DNA from: Prevotella sp.
Lineage (GTDB): Bacteria > Bacteroidota > Bacteroidia > Bacteroidales > Bacteroidaceae
Length of the DNA stretch: 53,873 nt
Reading direction: 5' to 3'
NCBI GenBank assembly: GCA_017557405.1
Contig: JAFYYV010000007.1
Coordinates: 1 to 53,873, forward strand
The position numbers and the translations under genes were made by a program. Position 1 is the stretch's first letter; each line of letters begins with the position of its first letter. A model generated the notes under the pieces. That model did no database searches and had not been told where the DNA came from. It saw only the letters and a program-made list of their open reading frames with translations. Of the stretch, positions 42,577 through 50,882 are shown piece after piece.

Positions 42577-42616
42577 AAAAGGATTGTCCACAATGGTTGG
42601 TCAATCCTTTTTTTTG
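42577..42616 (+). terminator. Terminator of the SRP RNA-tRNA unit
   Basis: AAAAGGATTG (42577-42586) pairs with CAATCCTTTT (42602-42611), and T residues continue to 42615. Confidence 0.85.
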
Positions 42617-42679
42617 TTTTGTATCTATGGTCGTATGGATGCCTTGATGGCCGTTTTTCAGGCGTTTTAGAAAAAGATT

Positions 42680-42706
42680 TGAGGGCAGCCAAATGGACCG
42701 CCCTCA
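42680..42706 (-). terminator. Terminator of the slyD-aroC transcript
   Basis: TGAGGGC and GCCCTCA form a seven-base stem. On the minus strand it is followed by AAATCTTTTTC. It lies 120 bases after the aroC stop. Confidence 0.65.
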
Positions 42707-42827
42707 ACCAACACAAAAACTAAACTAGACTTAACTAAACTAACTTGGGATTTTCTCAAACCCCCTTGTTGTCGTTGCAAATATACAGATTATTTTAATT
42801 CCTGCATCATTTTAAATGTTAAAAAAT

Positions 42828-43907
42828 CTATTTTGTAGATGATTTTAATACTTTTATAGGCAAGTTTTGAAGAAATTCGTCCAAAATGACGATAGCTGCC
42901 ATTGCTTCGACGATAGGCACAGCACGTGGCACCACGCACGGATCGTGCCTTCCTCTTGCCTTCAATTTGGCTGGATTTCCCTCCAAATCAATGGTCTTTT
43001 GCTCTTGCAAAAGGGTAGCGACAGGTTTGAACGCCACACGGAAATAGATGTCTTGTCCGTTGCTGATGCCTCCTTGAATGCCTCCGCTGTGGTTCGTCGT
43101 TGTCCCTTCTGGAGTAAAAAGGTCGTTCTGTTGGCTTCCACGTTCACAAGCTCCGTCGAATCCTTCGCCATACTCAAAGCCTTTGGCGGCGTTGATGCCG
43201 AGCATAGCATATCCCAGTCGGGCGTGGAGTTTGTCGAATTCAGGTTGTCCCAATCCCACAGGGCATCCTTTGATGACGCAGGTGATGACGCCTCCGATGG
43301 TGTCGCCCTCGGCTTTCACAGCAGTGATGAGTGCTTCCATCTCTTTGGCTTTCTCGGCATCCGGACAACGCACGATGTTGTTCTCGGCCTCGTCGATGTT
43401 GTAAAGATGATAGTCGCGGTCGAGTTTGATATCACCCACTTGCGACGTATATGCCTGGACGCTGATGCCCAGTTGCTTGAGCGCCAGTTTGGCGAGTGCT
43501 CCAGCCACACACCGACTGATGGTGATGCGGGCCGATGAACGTCCACCGCCTCTGTGGTCGCGAATGCCGTACTTATTATAATAGGTGAAATCGGCATGCG
43601 ATGGGCGGAACAGACAACGCATGTTTTCGTAGTCCTGCGAATGTTGGTTCTGGTTGCGCACGATGAAGCCGATAGGGCAGCCCGTGGACTTACCCTCGAA
43701 GATGCCGCTGAGGAATTCCACTTGGTCGGCCTCGTTGCGTCCAGTCGTGATATGGCTTTGTCCAGGCCGCCGTCGGTTGAGCTCGGCTTGCACGAACGCC
43801 TGGTCGATCTCGATGCCGGCAGGCATACCGTCCACCACGCCGCCGATGGCCTCGCCATGACTCTCGCCGAAGGTTGTCAGTTTGAAAAGAGTGCCGAATG
43901 TGTTCAT
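42828..43907 (-). CDS. aroC: Chorismate synthase
   Basis: Enzyme of 359 residues catalysing the last shikimate step, 5-enolpyruvylshikimate-3-phosphate to chorismate, with reduced FMN. The start at 43907 ([18 protein letters not shown]) is the family start; the longer frame runs back into slyD. Signatures are [68 protein letters not shown], and [11 protein letters not shown]. Length is typical. It lies 25 bases after slyD, which suggests co-transcription. Confidence 0.96.
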   Translation of the reverse strand: MNTFGTLFKLTTFGESHGEAIGGVVDGMPAGIEIDQAFVQAELNRRRPGQSHITTGRNEADQVEFLSGIFEGKSTGCPIGFIVRNQNQHSQDYENMRCLFRPSHADFTYYNKYGIRDHRGGGRSSARITISRCVAGALAKLALKQLGISVQAYTSQVGDIKLDRDYHLYNIDEAENNIVRCPDAEKAKEMEALITAVKAEGDTIGGVITCVIKGCPVGLGQPEFDKLHARLGYAMLGINAAKGFEYGEGFDGACERGSQQNDLFTPEGTTTNHSGGIQGGISNGQDIYFRVAFKPVATLLQEQKTIDLEGNPAKLKARGRHDPCVVPRAVPIVEAMAAIVILDEFLQNLPIKVLKSSTK

Positions 43908-43932
43908 TGTTCGTTGCGTCTTAGCTGGTTGG

Positions 43933-44550
43933 TTATTGATGATGAGGGCATTGGTGCTTGCCACAGCCTTGTGCGTCATCGCTCTCGCTTTTTCCGCACT
44001 CGTGGTCCTCATCGCATCCACCACCGCCGCATCCACCGCATCCACCACATCCGCTGGTCAGTTGTTTGATGAGGTTCATCACCTCGTCGTTGGTGGCTTC
44101 GCGCGACTCCACGATGGTTCCTTTGAAGTTGAGGCCTTTGCCTGCCCACGGATGGTTCAAGTCGACCGTCACATTCTCGTTGTCGATGTCCATCACGATG
44201 CCGTTGAAGTGCTGACCCTCTTGGTTTTGCAAGGGGATGATGGCGCCCACGAAGCAATGCTGGTCGTCGAACTTGCCGTCAACGAAGAACGTCTCGCGTG
44301 GAATCCTTGCCACAGCCTCGTCGATGTATTCGCCGAATCCTTGCTGGGGAGTCAACGTGAAATCGAAGGTGTCGCCCGTCTGTAGCGGGTAGATGTTGTT
44401 TTCGAATTCCTTGTGAGTAATGCCGAATCCGCTGATGAACGAGAAAGGCTCCTCGGCCGTCACTTGTTGCTCCTTGTGTGCCGTTCCGTCTTCGTCGATG
44501 GTGAAGAGTTCATAGGCTACGGCGATGAATTTGTTGGGTTGTTGTTCCAT
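43933..44550 (-). CDS. slyD: SlyD-type FKBP peptidyl-prolyl isomerase
   Basis: Protein of 205 residues. The start at 44550 ([16 protein letters not shown]) is the family start. It has an FKBP domain with an IF (insert-in-flap) chaperone domain (about 65-135, [20 protein letters not shown] and [29 protein letters not shown], a SlyD signature). A Cys/Gly/His-rich metal-binding tail follows (about 168-205, CGGCGGCGGGG to [11 protein letters not shown]), as in nickel-binding SlyD. It folds proline-containing peptides and may store or deliver nickel. It has its own consensus promoter and precedes aroC by 25 bases. Confidence 0.92.
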   Translation of the reverse strand: MEQQPNKFIAVAYELFTIDEDGTAHKEQQVTAEEPFSFISGFGITHKEFENNIYPLQTGDTFDFTLTPQQGFGEYIDEAVARIPRETFFVDGKFDDQHCFVGAIIPLQNQEGQHFNGIVMDIDNENVTVDLNHPWAGKGLNFKGTIVESREATNDEVMNLIKQLTSGCGGCGGCGGGGCDEDHECGKSESDDAQGCGKHQCPHHQ

Positions 44551-44585
44551 TGTCGTTATATAAAAGTATTTGTGTATTCGTGCTG

Positions 44586-44618
44586 CAAAGATACGCAAAA
44601 AAAATGAGAATCTGCAAA
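44586..44618 (-). promoter_or_regulatory. Promoter of slyD-aroC
   Basis: Minus strand TTTG (44618-44615), 21 bases, TATCTTTG (44593-44586). Confidence 0.7.
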
Positions 44619-44702
44619 AAGTGCCAGATATTCGCAAAATGGTCGAAATTTTGATGTAGGTCAAAAAAGAGTGTCATTTTTCCAATTATTCCGCTTCAAG
44701 TG

Positions 44703-44733
44703 CTTGCCGTATTGGAAAACGTTTGTAATTTTG
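44703..44733 (+). promoter_or_regulatory. Promoter of the small secreted protein gene
   Basis: CTTG, 19 bases, TAATTTTG (44726-44733). The predicted start is near 44740, giving a leader of about 95 nt. Confidence 0.65.
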
Positions 44734-44779
44734 CACCGTCGAACAACGACAAAGGATAACATTTTAATTAAACGCTAGC

Positions 44780-44839
44780 ATGCGCCGCCGCCGAAAAGAG
44801 GTTCCGGCCATGTTTAAAAAAAGAAAGGTAAAAAGATGA
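44780..44839 (+). CDS. Polybasic upstream ORF overlapping the next start codon
   Basis: A 19-codon ORF, MRRRRKEVPAMFKKRKVKR, whose TGA overlaps the ATG of the next gene (ATGA at 44836-44839). Eleven of 19 residues are Arg or Lys. It occupies most of the leader after the promoter. An ATGA overlap implies translational coupling, and polybasic stretches can slow ribosomes. Whether it is translated is unknown. It is too short for ordinary gene finders. Confidence 0.45.
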   Translation: MRRRRKEVPAMFKKRKVKR

Positions 44840-45198
44840 AAAAGATTGTTTTGACTATTGTGGCAATGCTTAGCATGACTATGGCATTTGCCGGTGAGAC
44901 GAGTGCTAACGATGCAGAGAAGCTGAAGGCTTACGACATGACGGTCGACTATACCCGTCTGGCTGTCTGCCTGGGTCTTTGCCTCGACCAGATTAGTGCC
45001 GTCAAGGAGATCCACGACACGTTCTGCGAGAACATGAAGGAAGTGGCCTTGCTGCCCGAGGACGAGCAGCAGGAGATGTTGAAGAAAGTGTTGGATGTCG
45101 ATATGCGCTACATGAGCTACGTTCTCGAGCGCGACCAGTATCGCAAGTATCTGATGCTCATCAACGTGACACTCAACAATCGTGGATTGCTGAAGTAA
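44836..45198 (+). CDS. Small secreted helical protein of unknown function
   Basis: Secreted protein of 120 residues (signal peptide to about residue 19, AFAGE). The mature chain is charged and helical (AEKLKAYDMTVDYTRLAVCLGLCLDQISAVKEIHDTFCENMKEVALLPEDEQQEMLKKVLDVDMRYMSYVLERDQYRKYLMLINVTLNNRGLLK) with three Cys. The pattern, with a conserved-looking DQYRKYLMLINVTLNNRG ending, resembles other small Bacteroidota periplasmic proteins of Spy-like helical build, but I recognise no family. It is monocistronic, with a strong terminator and a polybasic uORF. Confidence 0.7.
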   Translation: MKKIVLTIVAMLSMTMAFAGETSANDAEKLKAYDMTVDYTRLAVCLGLCLDQISAVKEIHDTFCENMKEVALLPEDEQQEMLKKVLDVDMRYMSYVLERDQYRKYLMLINVTLNNRGLLK

Positions 45199-45230
45199 GA
45201 AAGCAAGAGAGAGAATTGTTTTAACAAAGG

Positions 45231-45283
45231 GACCGCACGGTTTCATCTTCCCAGCGAGGATGTGCCGTGCGGTCTTGTTTTTT
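45231..45283 (+). terminator. Terminator of the small secreted protein gene
   Basis: GACCGCACGG (45231-45240) and CCGTGCGGTC (45265-45274) form a perfect ten-base stem with a 24-base loop, followed by TTGTTTTTTG. Confidence 0.88.
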
Positions 45284-45346
45284 GTGGGTTTTCTTGCATA
45301 TCTCGTTTTTTTTCGTTTATTTTGCATCATTGTTATGATGACCGAA

Positions 45347-47584
45347 ATGAAAACCATCCACGATATGCCGCGTGTGTTGCTCGTTGCATTGCTCCTGTTC
45401 ATGGGCGTTGTGCAGGCCGATGCCCAGCGTGCCGACTTCTCCAAGTTGTCGCCGCGTTTGCGCATGATGCTCATCGACCAACAGCCCGCTCAGAGCTTGA
45501 AAGCAAAGGCGAAGACGGCTGCGAGGGCGAAGAATGCCGATGCTTCCCGCGAGCGCCACGTGTGTGCTTTCATTCGTCTTACGACTGATGGCGAGGAGGT
45601 GCTGGAGGCCAATGGTTGCCGCAGTCTGGCTCGATTTGGCGATATCCACATCGCCGACATCCCCGTCAGCCGCCTGTCAGCGCTCTCGTTGGACAAGCGC
45701 GTCTGTCGCATAGAGGCCGAGCGTGGCACACACGCGTTGATGGACTCTACAGCCCTGCAGATCAATGCGCTGCCCGTCTATGCAGGAAAGGCGTTGCCCC
45801 AGCCCTACACGGGAAATGGCGTGGTGATGGGCATTGTGGACATCGGTTTCGACCTCACGCATCCCACTTTCTACGATTCCTCCTGCTCGCGCTATCGCAT
45901 CAAGCAGCTGTGGGACCAGATATCGCCCGATACCATCGGCAGTCCTTTCTATGTCGGACGCGAATACACCACCGAGGAGGAGCTGCTTTCCCTCGGGCAT
46001 AGCTACGACGGACTCATCCAGACGCACGGCACCCATACGGCAGGCATCGCCGCCGGAAGTGGCTACGACAGTCCTTATCGAGGGATGGCTTTCGAGAGCG
46101 AGCTCTGCCTGGTGGCCAATGCCACTACCAACGACAAAGAGCTCATCGACTCCACCGAATACGAAAAATACACCTATGCCGTCGATGCACTCGGCTTCAA
46201 ATACATCTTTGACTATGCCGACAAGGTGGGCAAACCTTGCGTCATTTCCTTCAGCGAGGGTAGTCTGGAGGATTTCGAGGGCAACGACCAGCTTTATTAT
46301 GCCATCCTCGATAGTCTGACCGGTCCTGGCCGCATCCTCGTGGCATCGGCGGGCAACTCGGCACAGGAACTGAACTTTATGCACAAGCCGGTAGGGCAGG
46401 AGAGTGCGGGCATCTTCATCGGCTCCAACTCCGATGCCGCCTATGTGACGTTCAAGTCGGCTGAGGCTTTCGACATGCGGTTCGTGCTCTATTCCGCCAA
46501 CAGCACCGACACATTGCTCCTCTCGTCCAATCGTTTTGAGCAGGCCGACTCCGTCTACACCGATTCCCTCTTCATCGGCGACCATCCCTACCATTTCTTT
46601 GCTGTGCGCTATCCGTCGTGCTTCAATGCCGACGAGCAGTGCTACGACATCTATATGCAGACGATGGGGCGCTTCGGACGCACCCACGAGGTGTCGCTCG
46701 AGGTTGTGGGCAAAGATGCCGATGTCGAGCTCTACAAGGTGATGGGTGGTTTTGAGATTCATTCGCGCAACGCAGCCCTCTGCGATGCCGACAACACCCA
46801 CTGCATCCACAGCCCGTCGAGTGCGCCGTCGGTCATCTGCGTCGGAGCAACATCCTATCGCACGCAGTTCACCAACTACAAAGGCGAGGTGCAGGTTTAC
46901 GACCAGGGTGTCAATGGTCGTCGAGGCGATTATTCCTCCGTTGGACCTACCTACGACGGACGCATCAAACCCGATGTGATGGCGCCTGGCACAAACATCA
47001 TCTCCGCCTATAGCAGCTACTACATCGAGCATAAACCCGATGCGCGCGACCTGAATAGCGACATCCAGCATTTCGACTTCCGCGGGCGCACCTATGCGTG
47101 GAACAGCAATGCAGGCACATCGATGTCCACGCCTGCTGTGGGAGGAGCCATTGCCCTGTGGCTCGAGGCAAATCCCAACCTCTCGCCCAGCGACATCATC
47201 GACGTCTTCTCGCGCACCTGCACCCACTACGATGCCTCGCTCAGCTATCCCAACAACTACTACGGCTACGGACAGATTGACGTCTATGCCGGACTGCTCG
47301 ACATCCTCGGCATCAGTGCCATCCGCGAGGTGTCGTCCACGCCGTCTGCCGCTCGCATCTGGATGTCCTCACAAGGCGAGCTTCGTGTGTCGTTGCCCGA
47401 GCCTTCCAACAGTCCGCTCACGCTCCGCCTGTTCGCCCTCAACGGTCAGCAAGAGGCATCGTTCACGTTGCCCTCAGGACAGAGCGAATACACCCTCTCC
47501 GTCGCCCTCCCGCGTGGTGTGCATGCCGTCCAACTCGTGGGAGACCGGCGCTACGCCGGGTCGGCAATCGTGCGATTGCATTGA
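45347..47584 (+). CDS. S8 subtilisin-family serine protease
   Basis: Secreted protease of about 745 residues. The start at 45347 (MKTIHDMPRVLLVALLLF) gives the cleanest signal peptide, and 45335 or 45338 are possible. The triad is visible in GIVDIGFDLTHP (Asp), HGTHTAGIAAG (His) and NAGTSMSTPAVGG (Ser). A large insert between His and Ser (about 240-500) holds beta-rich sequence. The C-terminal LRLFALNGQQ to LPRGVHAVQLVGDRRYAGSAIVRLH looks like a type IX secretion sorting domain, which fits export in Bacteroidota. It ends in ATTGAACATTGAA repeats. GC content and codon choice look higher than in neighbours. Confidence 0.85.
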   Translation: MKTIHDMPRVLLVALLLFMGVVQADAQRADFSKLSPRLRMMLIDQQPAQSLKAKAKTAARAKNADASRERHVCAFIRLTTDGEEVLEANGCRSLARFGDIHIADIPVSRLSALSLDKRVCRIEAERGTHALMDSTALQINALPVYAGKALPQPYTGNGVVMGIVDIGFDLTHPTFYDSSCSRYRIKQLWDQISPDTIGSPFYVGREYTTEEELLSLGHSYDGLIQTHGTHTAGIAAGSGYDSPYRGMAFESELCLVANATTNDKELIDSTEYEKYTYAVDALGFKYIFDYADKVGKPCVISFSEGSLEDFEGNDQLYYAILDSLTGPGRILVASAGNSAQELNFMHKPVGQESAGIFIGSNSDAAYVTFKSAEAFDMRFVLYSANSTDTLLLSSNRFEQADSVYTDSLFIGDHPYHFFAVRYPSCFNADEQCYDIYMQTMGRFGRTHEVSLEVVGKDADVELYKVMGGFEIHSRNAALCDADNTHCIHSPSSAPSVICVGATSYRTQFTNYKGEVQVYDQGVNGRRGDYSSVGPTYDGRIKPDVMAPGTNIISAYSSYYIEHKPDARDLNSDIQHFDFRGRTYAWNSNAGTSMSTPAVGGAIALWLEANPNLSPSDIIDVFSRTCTHYDASLSYPNNYYGYGQIDVYAGLLDILGISAIREVSSTPSAARIWMSSQGELRVSLPEPSNSPLTLRLFALNGQQEASFTLPSGQSEYTLSVALPRGVHAVQLVGDRRYAGSAIVRLH

Positions 47585-47668
47585 ACATTGAACATTGAAG
47601 ATTGAACATTGAACATTGAAAATTATAAAATTAAAAAATTAAACAATTATAAAATTAAATAATTAACC
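47581..47668. repeat. ATTGAACATTGAA repeat followed by ATTATAAAATTAAA repeat
   Basis: Several ATTGAAC/GATTGAAC units, then degenerate AATTATAAAATTAAA units, fill the whole gap between two genes. Confidence 0.85.
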
Positions 47669-48682
47669 ATGAAATCAAAACGGACTCCTATGTATATCGT
47701 GTTAGCGTTGGTGGCCATCGTGGCGATGGTCTTCGGCATCAAAGCCTATGCCAATAGTCAGAAAGTGCCTACAGGGCCTCTGAAGTTTTACGAGTTCCAT
47801 CTCGGAGGGGGCATGAATCCCTTCGACGAAGCCATCTTCCATCTGCGCTACGACGAGAAGACCCACCAGCCGTTGCTCACGCTGAGTGGCGACTGTCAGG
47901 GCGAGCGCATCACGTTCGAGGTCACTCCCGATGTCTTTGACCGCTGTGCCGAAATCATCAAGGAGCATCGTCTCTATCGCACCAAAGGCTACTATAAGCC
48001 TCGTTTCGAGGTGCTCGATGCACCGTCGGCAAACTTCCACTTCGGCTTCGAGGGCTCCGACGAGTGGTATTCAGGCAGTGGCGACTGGCCGAGCGACATC
48101 AGCAAGGGTGTCAACGCTGTCAACACCTACCTCCATTCGCTGAAGGGCGACCGCAAGGCGGAGGGGCATGTGGACCGCATCTATGGGGGCGACGACCTTC
48201 CTGGACGCCATTGGACCGATGGCTATTGCAACCTCACCACCACCAACACCGATGCCTCCGAGCTGAAACAATATCTGCGCGCGCTGTCCGATAAGGAGAA
48301 CCCCGACGACATCCGCTCGGGAATGGGCTATGAGCGCTTCCACGAGGGCGACCAGCACTACATCCTCATCCACGACTACAACTACAATCAGCATCGCCTC
48401 TTCTATAGCTTCGATGGCAAACCCGAGTCCATTCGGAAGATGGCTGAGGAGCACATCGCAGCCCTGCGCGCCTCAAAGCCAGCGGCTGGTGAGCGTTGGA
48501 CGATTGTCAACGAGCGGTTCCTCAGTCAGCCCATGCTCGACCAGCTCAACCAAGAGCAACTCAAGCAGATGCAGGGCGACATCCGACAGATTCCGCTAGG
48601 CGACTACGGCAGCATGACCCGCATGACGGATATTGGGCAAGTGAACTTCGAACTGCTAAGCGCAGTTATAAGTGAAAAGTGA
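47669..48682 (+). CDS. Membrane-anchored protein of unknown function
   Basis: Protein of 337 residues with one N-terminal membrane helix (about 8-26) and a soluble region. It is rich in aromatic and His residues (FYEFHLGGGMNPFDEAIFHLRYDEKTHQPLLTLSGDCQGERITFEV, FHFGFEGSDEWYSGSGDWPSDISKGVNAVNTYLHS, DQHYILIHDYNYNQHRLFYSFDGKPE). No family or catalytic motif is recognised. It stands alone between repeat-filled gaps. Envelope location is inferred from the anchor. Confidence 0.65.
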   Translation: MKSKRTPMYIVLALVAIVAMVFGIKAYANSQKVPTGPLKFYEFHLGGGMNPFDEAIFHLRYDEKTHQPLLTLSGDCQGERITFEVTPDVFDRCAEIIKEHRLYRTKGYYKPRFEVLDAPSANFHFGFEGSDEWYSGSGDWPSDISKGVNAVNTYLHSLKGDRKAEGHVDRIYGGDDLPGRHWTDGYCNLTTTNTDASELKQYLRALSDKENPDDIRSGMGYERFHEGDQHYILIHDYNYNQHRLFYSFDGKPESIRKMAEEHIAALRASKPAAGERWTIVNERFLSQPMLDQLNQEQLKQMQGDIRQIPLGDYGSMTRMTDIGQVNFELLSAVISEK

Positions 48683-48715
48683 AGAACGAATAGTGAATAA
48701 TCGGATTATTATTTG

Positions 48716-48723
48716 TACTTTTG
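48716..48723 (+). promoter_or_regulatory. -7 element for the TlpA-like gene
   Basis: TACTTTTG matches TAnnTTTG, 31 bases before the ATG. No clear -33 was found. Confidence 0.5.
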
Positions 48724-48754
48724 CACACTGAACTATTAAAACAATGAGGAAACG

Positions 48755-49840
48755 ATGCAGAGAATATTTGCTTTAGTGGCTTTGATGATTGCCGCAGTGC
48801 CTTCGATGGCGCAAGTGAAATATAACGTCAGTGGAACATACACGGCGAATGGCAGGACGGTCTATCTGCTCGATCAGTTGACGGAGAAGGCTATCGACAG
48901 CACGGTGGTTGCCGACGGCAAGTTCTCATTCACGGGCTCTGCCGCCCAGGATGCCCTGCTCGCTGTCCAGGCAAAGACGAGAAAATGGCAGACGCAGTTC
49001 TTCAACGACGGTACGCCTGTCATCGTCAACATCAACGACAGCACGCTGAAAGGCTCACCGCTGAACGAGCGCCTGACGAAGCTTTTCGTTGAGATGGACT
49101 TGCCGCGCAGGAAGATGCATCAGAAGACCGCCAACATGACCGAGGCTGACATCATGGCGCATCAGGACGAGCTGGTGGACGAGATGAACAACGTGATAAC
49201 CGCTGAGCTCGCCTTTGCCAACAAGGTGTTCAAGGAGGAGCGCAATTCGCTCATTCCTGTGGCCTTCAGCGGCTATTATTTCTTGGACCAGGGCGTGGAG
49301 GAATACGATGCGCTGGTGAAGGAGGGCGTGGTGTTTGCCGCCCATCCCTATCTGAAGTACACCAGAGACGAGGTGGAAGCCCTGCTGAAGCCGAAGGACA
49401 GCCCGAAGAACGACTTCATCGGACAGCAGTACACCGACCTCGAGATGGCCGACCCCGACGGCAAGATGCATAAGATCAGCGAGCTCGTGGGCGAGGGCAA
49501 GTATGTGCTGGTGGATTTCTGGGCTTCGTGGTGCGGACCTTGCAAGGCTGAGATGCCCAACGTGCTCGAGGCTTACAACAAATACCACGCGAAGGGCTTC
49601 GAGGTGGTGGGCGTTTCGTTCGATAACAAGAAGGATTCTTGGGTGAAGGCTGTCGCTCAGCTCAACATGCCGTGGCTGCAGATCTCCGACCTGAAAGGCT
49701 TCGAGTGTGCCGCCGCCCCCATCTACAAGATTGATGCCATCCCCGACAACATCCTCATCGACCCACAGGGCAAGATCATCGACCGCGCCCTACGAGGTAA
49801 GGGGTTGCACCTTAAACTTGAGCAGCTGCTTGGCAAATAG
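48755..49840 (+). CDS. TlpA/ResA-like thiol-disulfide protein with DUF4369-type N-terminus
   Basis: Secreted protein of 361 residues (signal peptide to about residue 19). A DUF4369-like beta domain (about 20-110, VSGTYTANGRTVYLLDQLTEKAIDSTVVADGKFSFTG) and a helical linker (about 110-215) precede a thioredoxin-fold domain (about 220-361). Its VDFWASWCGPCKAEMPNVL holds the CxxC redox pair, and AIPDNILIDPQGKI has the cis-Pro. It should reduce or exchange disulfides in the periplasm. The C-terminus is intact. This family is common in gut Bacteroidota. Confidence 0.88.
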   Translation: MQRIFALVALMIAAVPSMAQVKYNVSGTYTANGRTVYLLDQLTEKAIDSTVVADGKFSFTGSAAQDALLAVQAKTRKWQTQFFNDGTPVIVNINDSTLKGSPLNERLTKLFVEMDLPRRKMHQKTANMTEADIMAHQDELVDEMNNVITAELAFANKVFKEERNSLIPVAFSGYYFLDQGVEEYDALVKEGVVFAAHPYLKYTRDEVEALLKPKDSPKNDFIGQQYTDLEMADPDGKMHKISELVGEGKYVLVDFWASWCGPCKAEMPNVLEAYNKYHAKGFEVVGVSFDNKKDSWVKAVAQLNMPWLQISDLKGFECAAAPIYKIDAIPDNILIDPQGKIIDRALRGKGLHLKLEQLLGK

Positions 49841-50028
49841 TTTATAAGTTATCAGGAGCCCCCTCCCTACCTCCCCCAAAAGGGTGAGGCTACCGAAACC
49901 ACTCCGAATGTTGAGGTTTTTAAATCTCCCCTCTCTACGGGAGAGGGGGCGGGGGGTGAGGCTCTCATCCTTCATCCTATAATAGTTTATAAGTTTATAA
50001 GTTTTTAAGTTTATAAGATAAAATCCCA
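49841..50028. repeat. Repeat-filled intergenic region: TTTATAAG units around GC-rich palindromes
   Basis: TTTATAAG units at 49842-49852 and 49984-50018 flank two GC-rich elements (49858-49890 and 49926-49964; the second has CCCCTCTCTACGGGAGAGGGG). No gene was seen. Confidence 0.7.
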
Positions 50029-50811
50029 ATGAACATCAAACTACACACACCAAAGAGTCTGAAGATGGGCAGCGGAATGGCTTCGATGAAGCAATTCCTG
50101 TTGTCGCTGCTCGCCACCACCGTATCCATCGCGCTCACGTTCGGCACAGCCGCCATCATCGACCACAACAAGAAACAGAGTGAGAAGCGCGAGATTGTCA
50201 TGATGGTGATGTACGACATGTACAACTCGCTGAAATCCATTGAGAAGGCCGACTCGATGATTCATCAGTCGATGGAAGTCCAGCGGCAGATAGCGGAAGA
50301 CACGACCCGGTTTGAGACGCTTCGTTTCCAATTGATCCATCTGATGCCGAAGGCTGAATACACCGAGACCACAGAGCGCATTTTCTCGTCAAGCATCGAG
50401 ACCATCAACACCGTGGGCAACGTGCTTTTCACCGAGAATGTAGCCAAGTTCTATCAGAATCGTCAGATGTATATGACGCAGGTCTGCGACTCAGTGTTCA
50501 ATGAAATAACCCGGCAATTACCATTCTCTACCCTCAAGGGCGCACTCGATTTTCAATACTTGGCGTATGCCCTGATAAGCAATGAAGTCCTGAAGGATCT
50601 GCAGCGTCTGTATGCCCAGTGCAAGCAGATGATGAATGTCACTGATAAACAGATGGAAGCTTATCGGAAAGAAAGAGAGCAGATAGAAAAGGGTATGACC
50701 GAAACCGATGAAGCAACTGACTCGACCATGAACAAAATCATGGAAAAACAAGAAGAGATAGAAAAACTGAAGGCCTCCCCAAGCCCCTCACAAGGAGGGG
50801 ATGTTGATTAG
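50029..50811 (+). CDS. Membrane-anchored coiled-coil protein of unknown function
   Basis: Protein of 260 residues with one N-terminal hydrophobic helix (about 21-45, FLLSLLATTVSIALTFGTAAII). A long helical region follows with heptad-like patterns (KSIEKADSMIHQSMEVQRQIAEDTTRFETLRF; CKQMMNVTDKQMEAYRKEREQIEKGM; MNKIMEKQEEIEKLKAS). No known domain is recognised. The last residues SPSPSQGGDVD are encoded by a GC-rich palindromic repeat (50773-50801) rather than ordinary coding sequence. The stop may therefore have been supplied by the repeat. Confidence 0.6.
   Translation: MNIKLHTPKSLKMGSGMASMKQFLLSLLATTVSIALTFGTAAIIDHNKKQSEKREIVMMVMYDMYNSLKSIEKADSMIHQSMEVQRQIAEDTTRFETLRFQLIHLMPKAEYTETTERIFSSSIETINTVGNVLFTENVAKFYQNRQMYMTQVCDSVFNEITRQLPFSTLKGALDFQYLAYALISNEVLKDLQRLYAQCKQMMNVTDKQMEAYRKEREQIEKGMTETDEATDSTMNKIMEKQEEIEKLKASPSPSQGGDVD
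50773..50801. repeat. GC-rich palindromic repeat at a gene's 3' end
   Basis: GCCTCCCCAAGCCCCTCACAAGGAGGGG has CCTCCCC-like and GGAGGGG-like inverted arms. It encodes the last residues of the coiled-coil protein. The same style occurs in 23881-23915 and 49858-49964. Confidence 0.6.
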
Positions 50812-50882
50812 CTATATTGGTCAATTAATCGTGAAATCGTGAAATAGTCCAATAGTTGAGGCTATTGTCCCTTTACGCCCCA

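Noticed and set aside
43908-44048. Earlier start for chorismate synthase
   Set aside because: The added residues are antisense-like and overlap the slyD tail. [18 protein letters not shown] is the known family start.
45677-47227. 516-residue minus-strand ORF
   Set aside because: Shadow of the S8 protease gene: the plus-strand frame has all three catalytic motifs, and the minus frame shows no family features.
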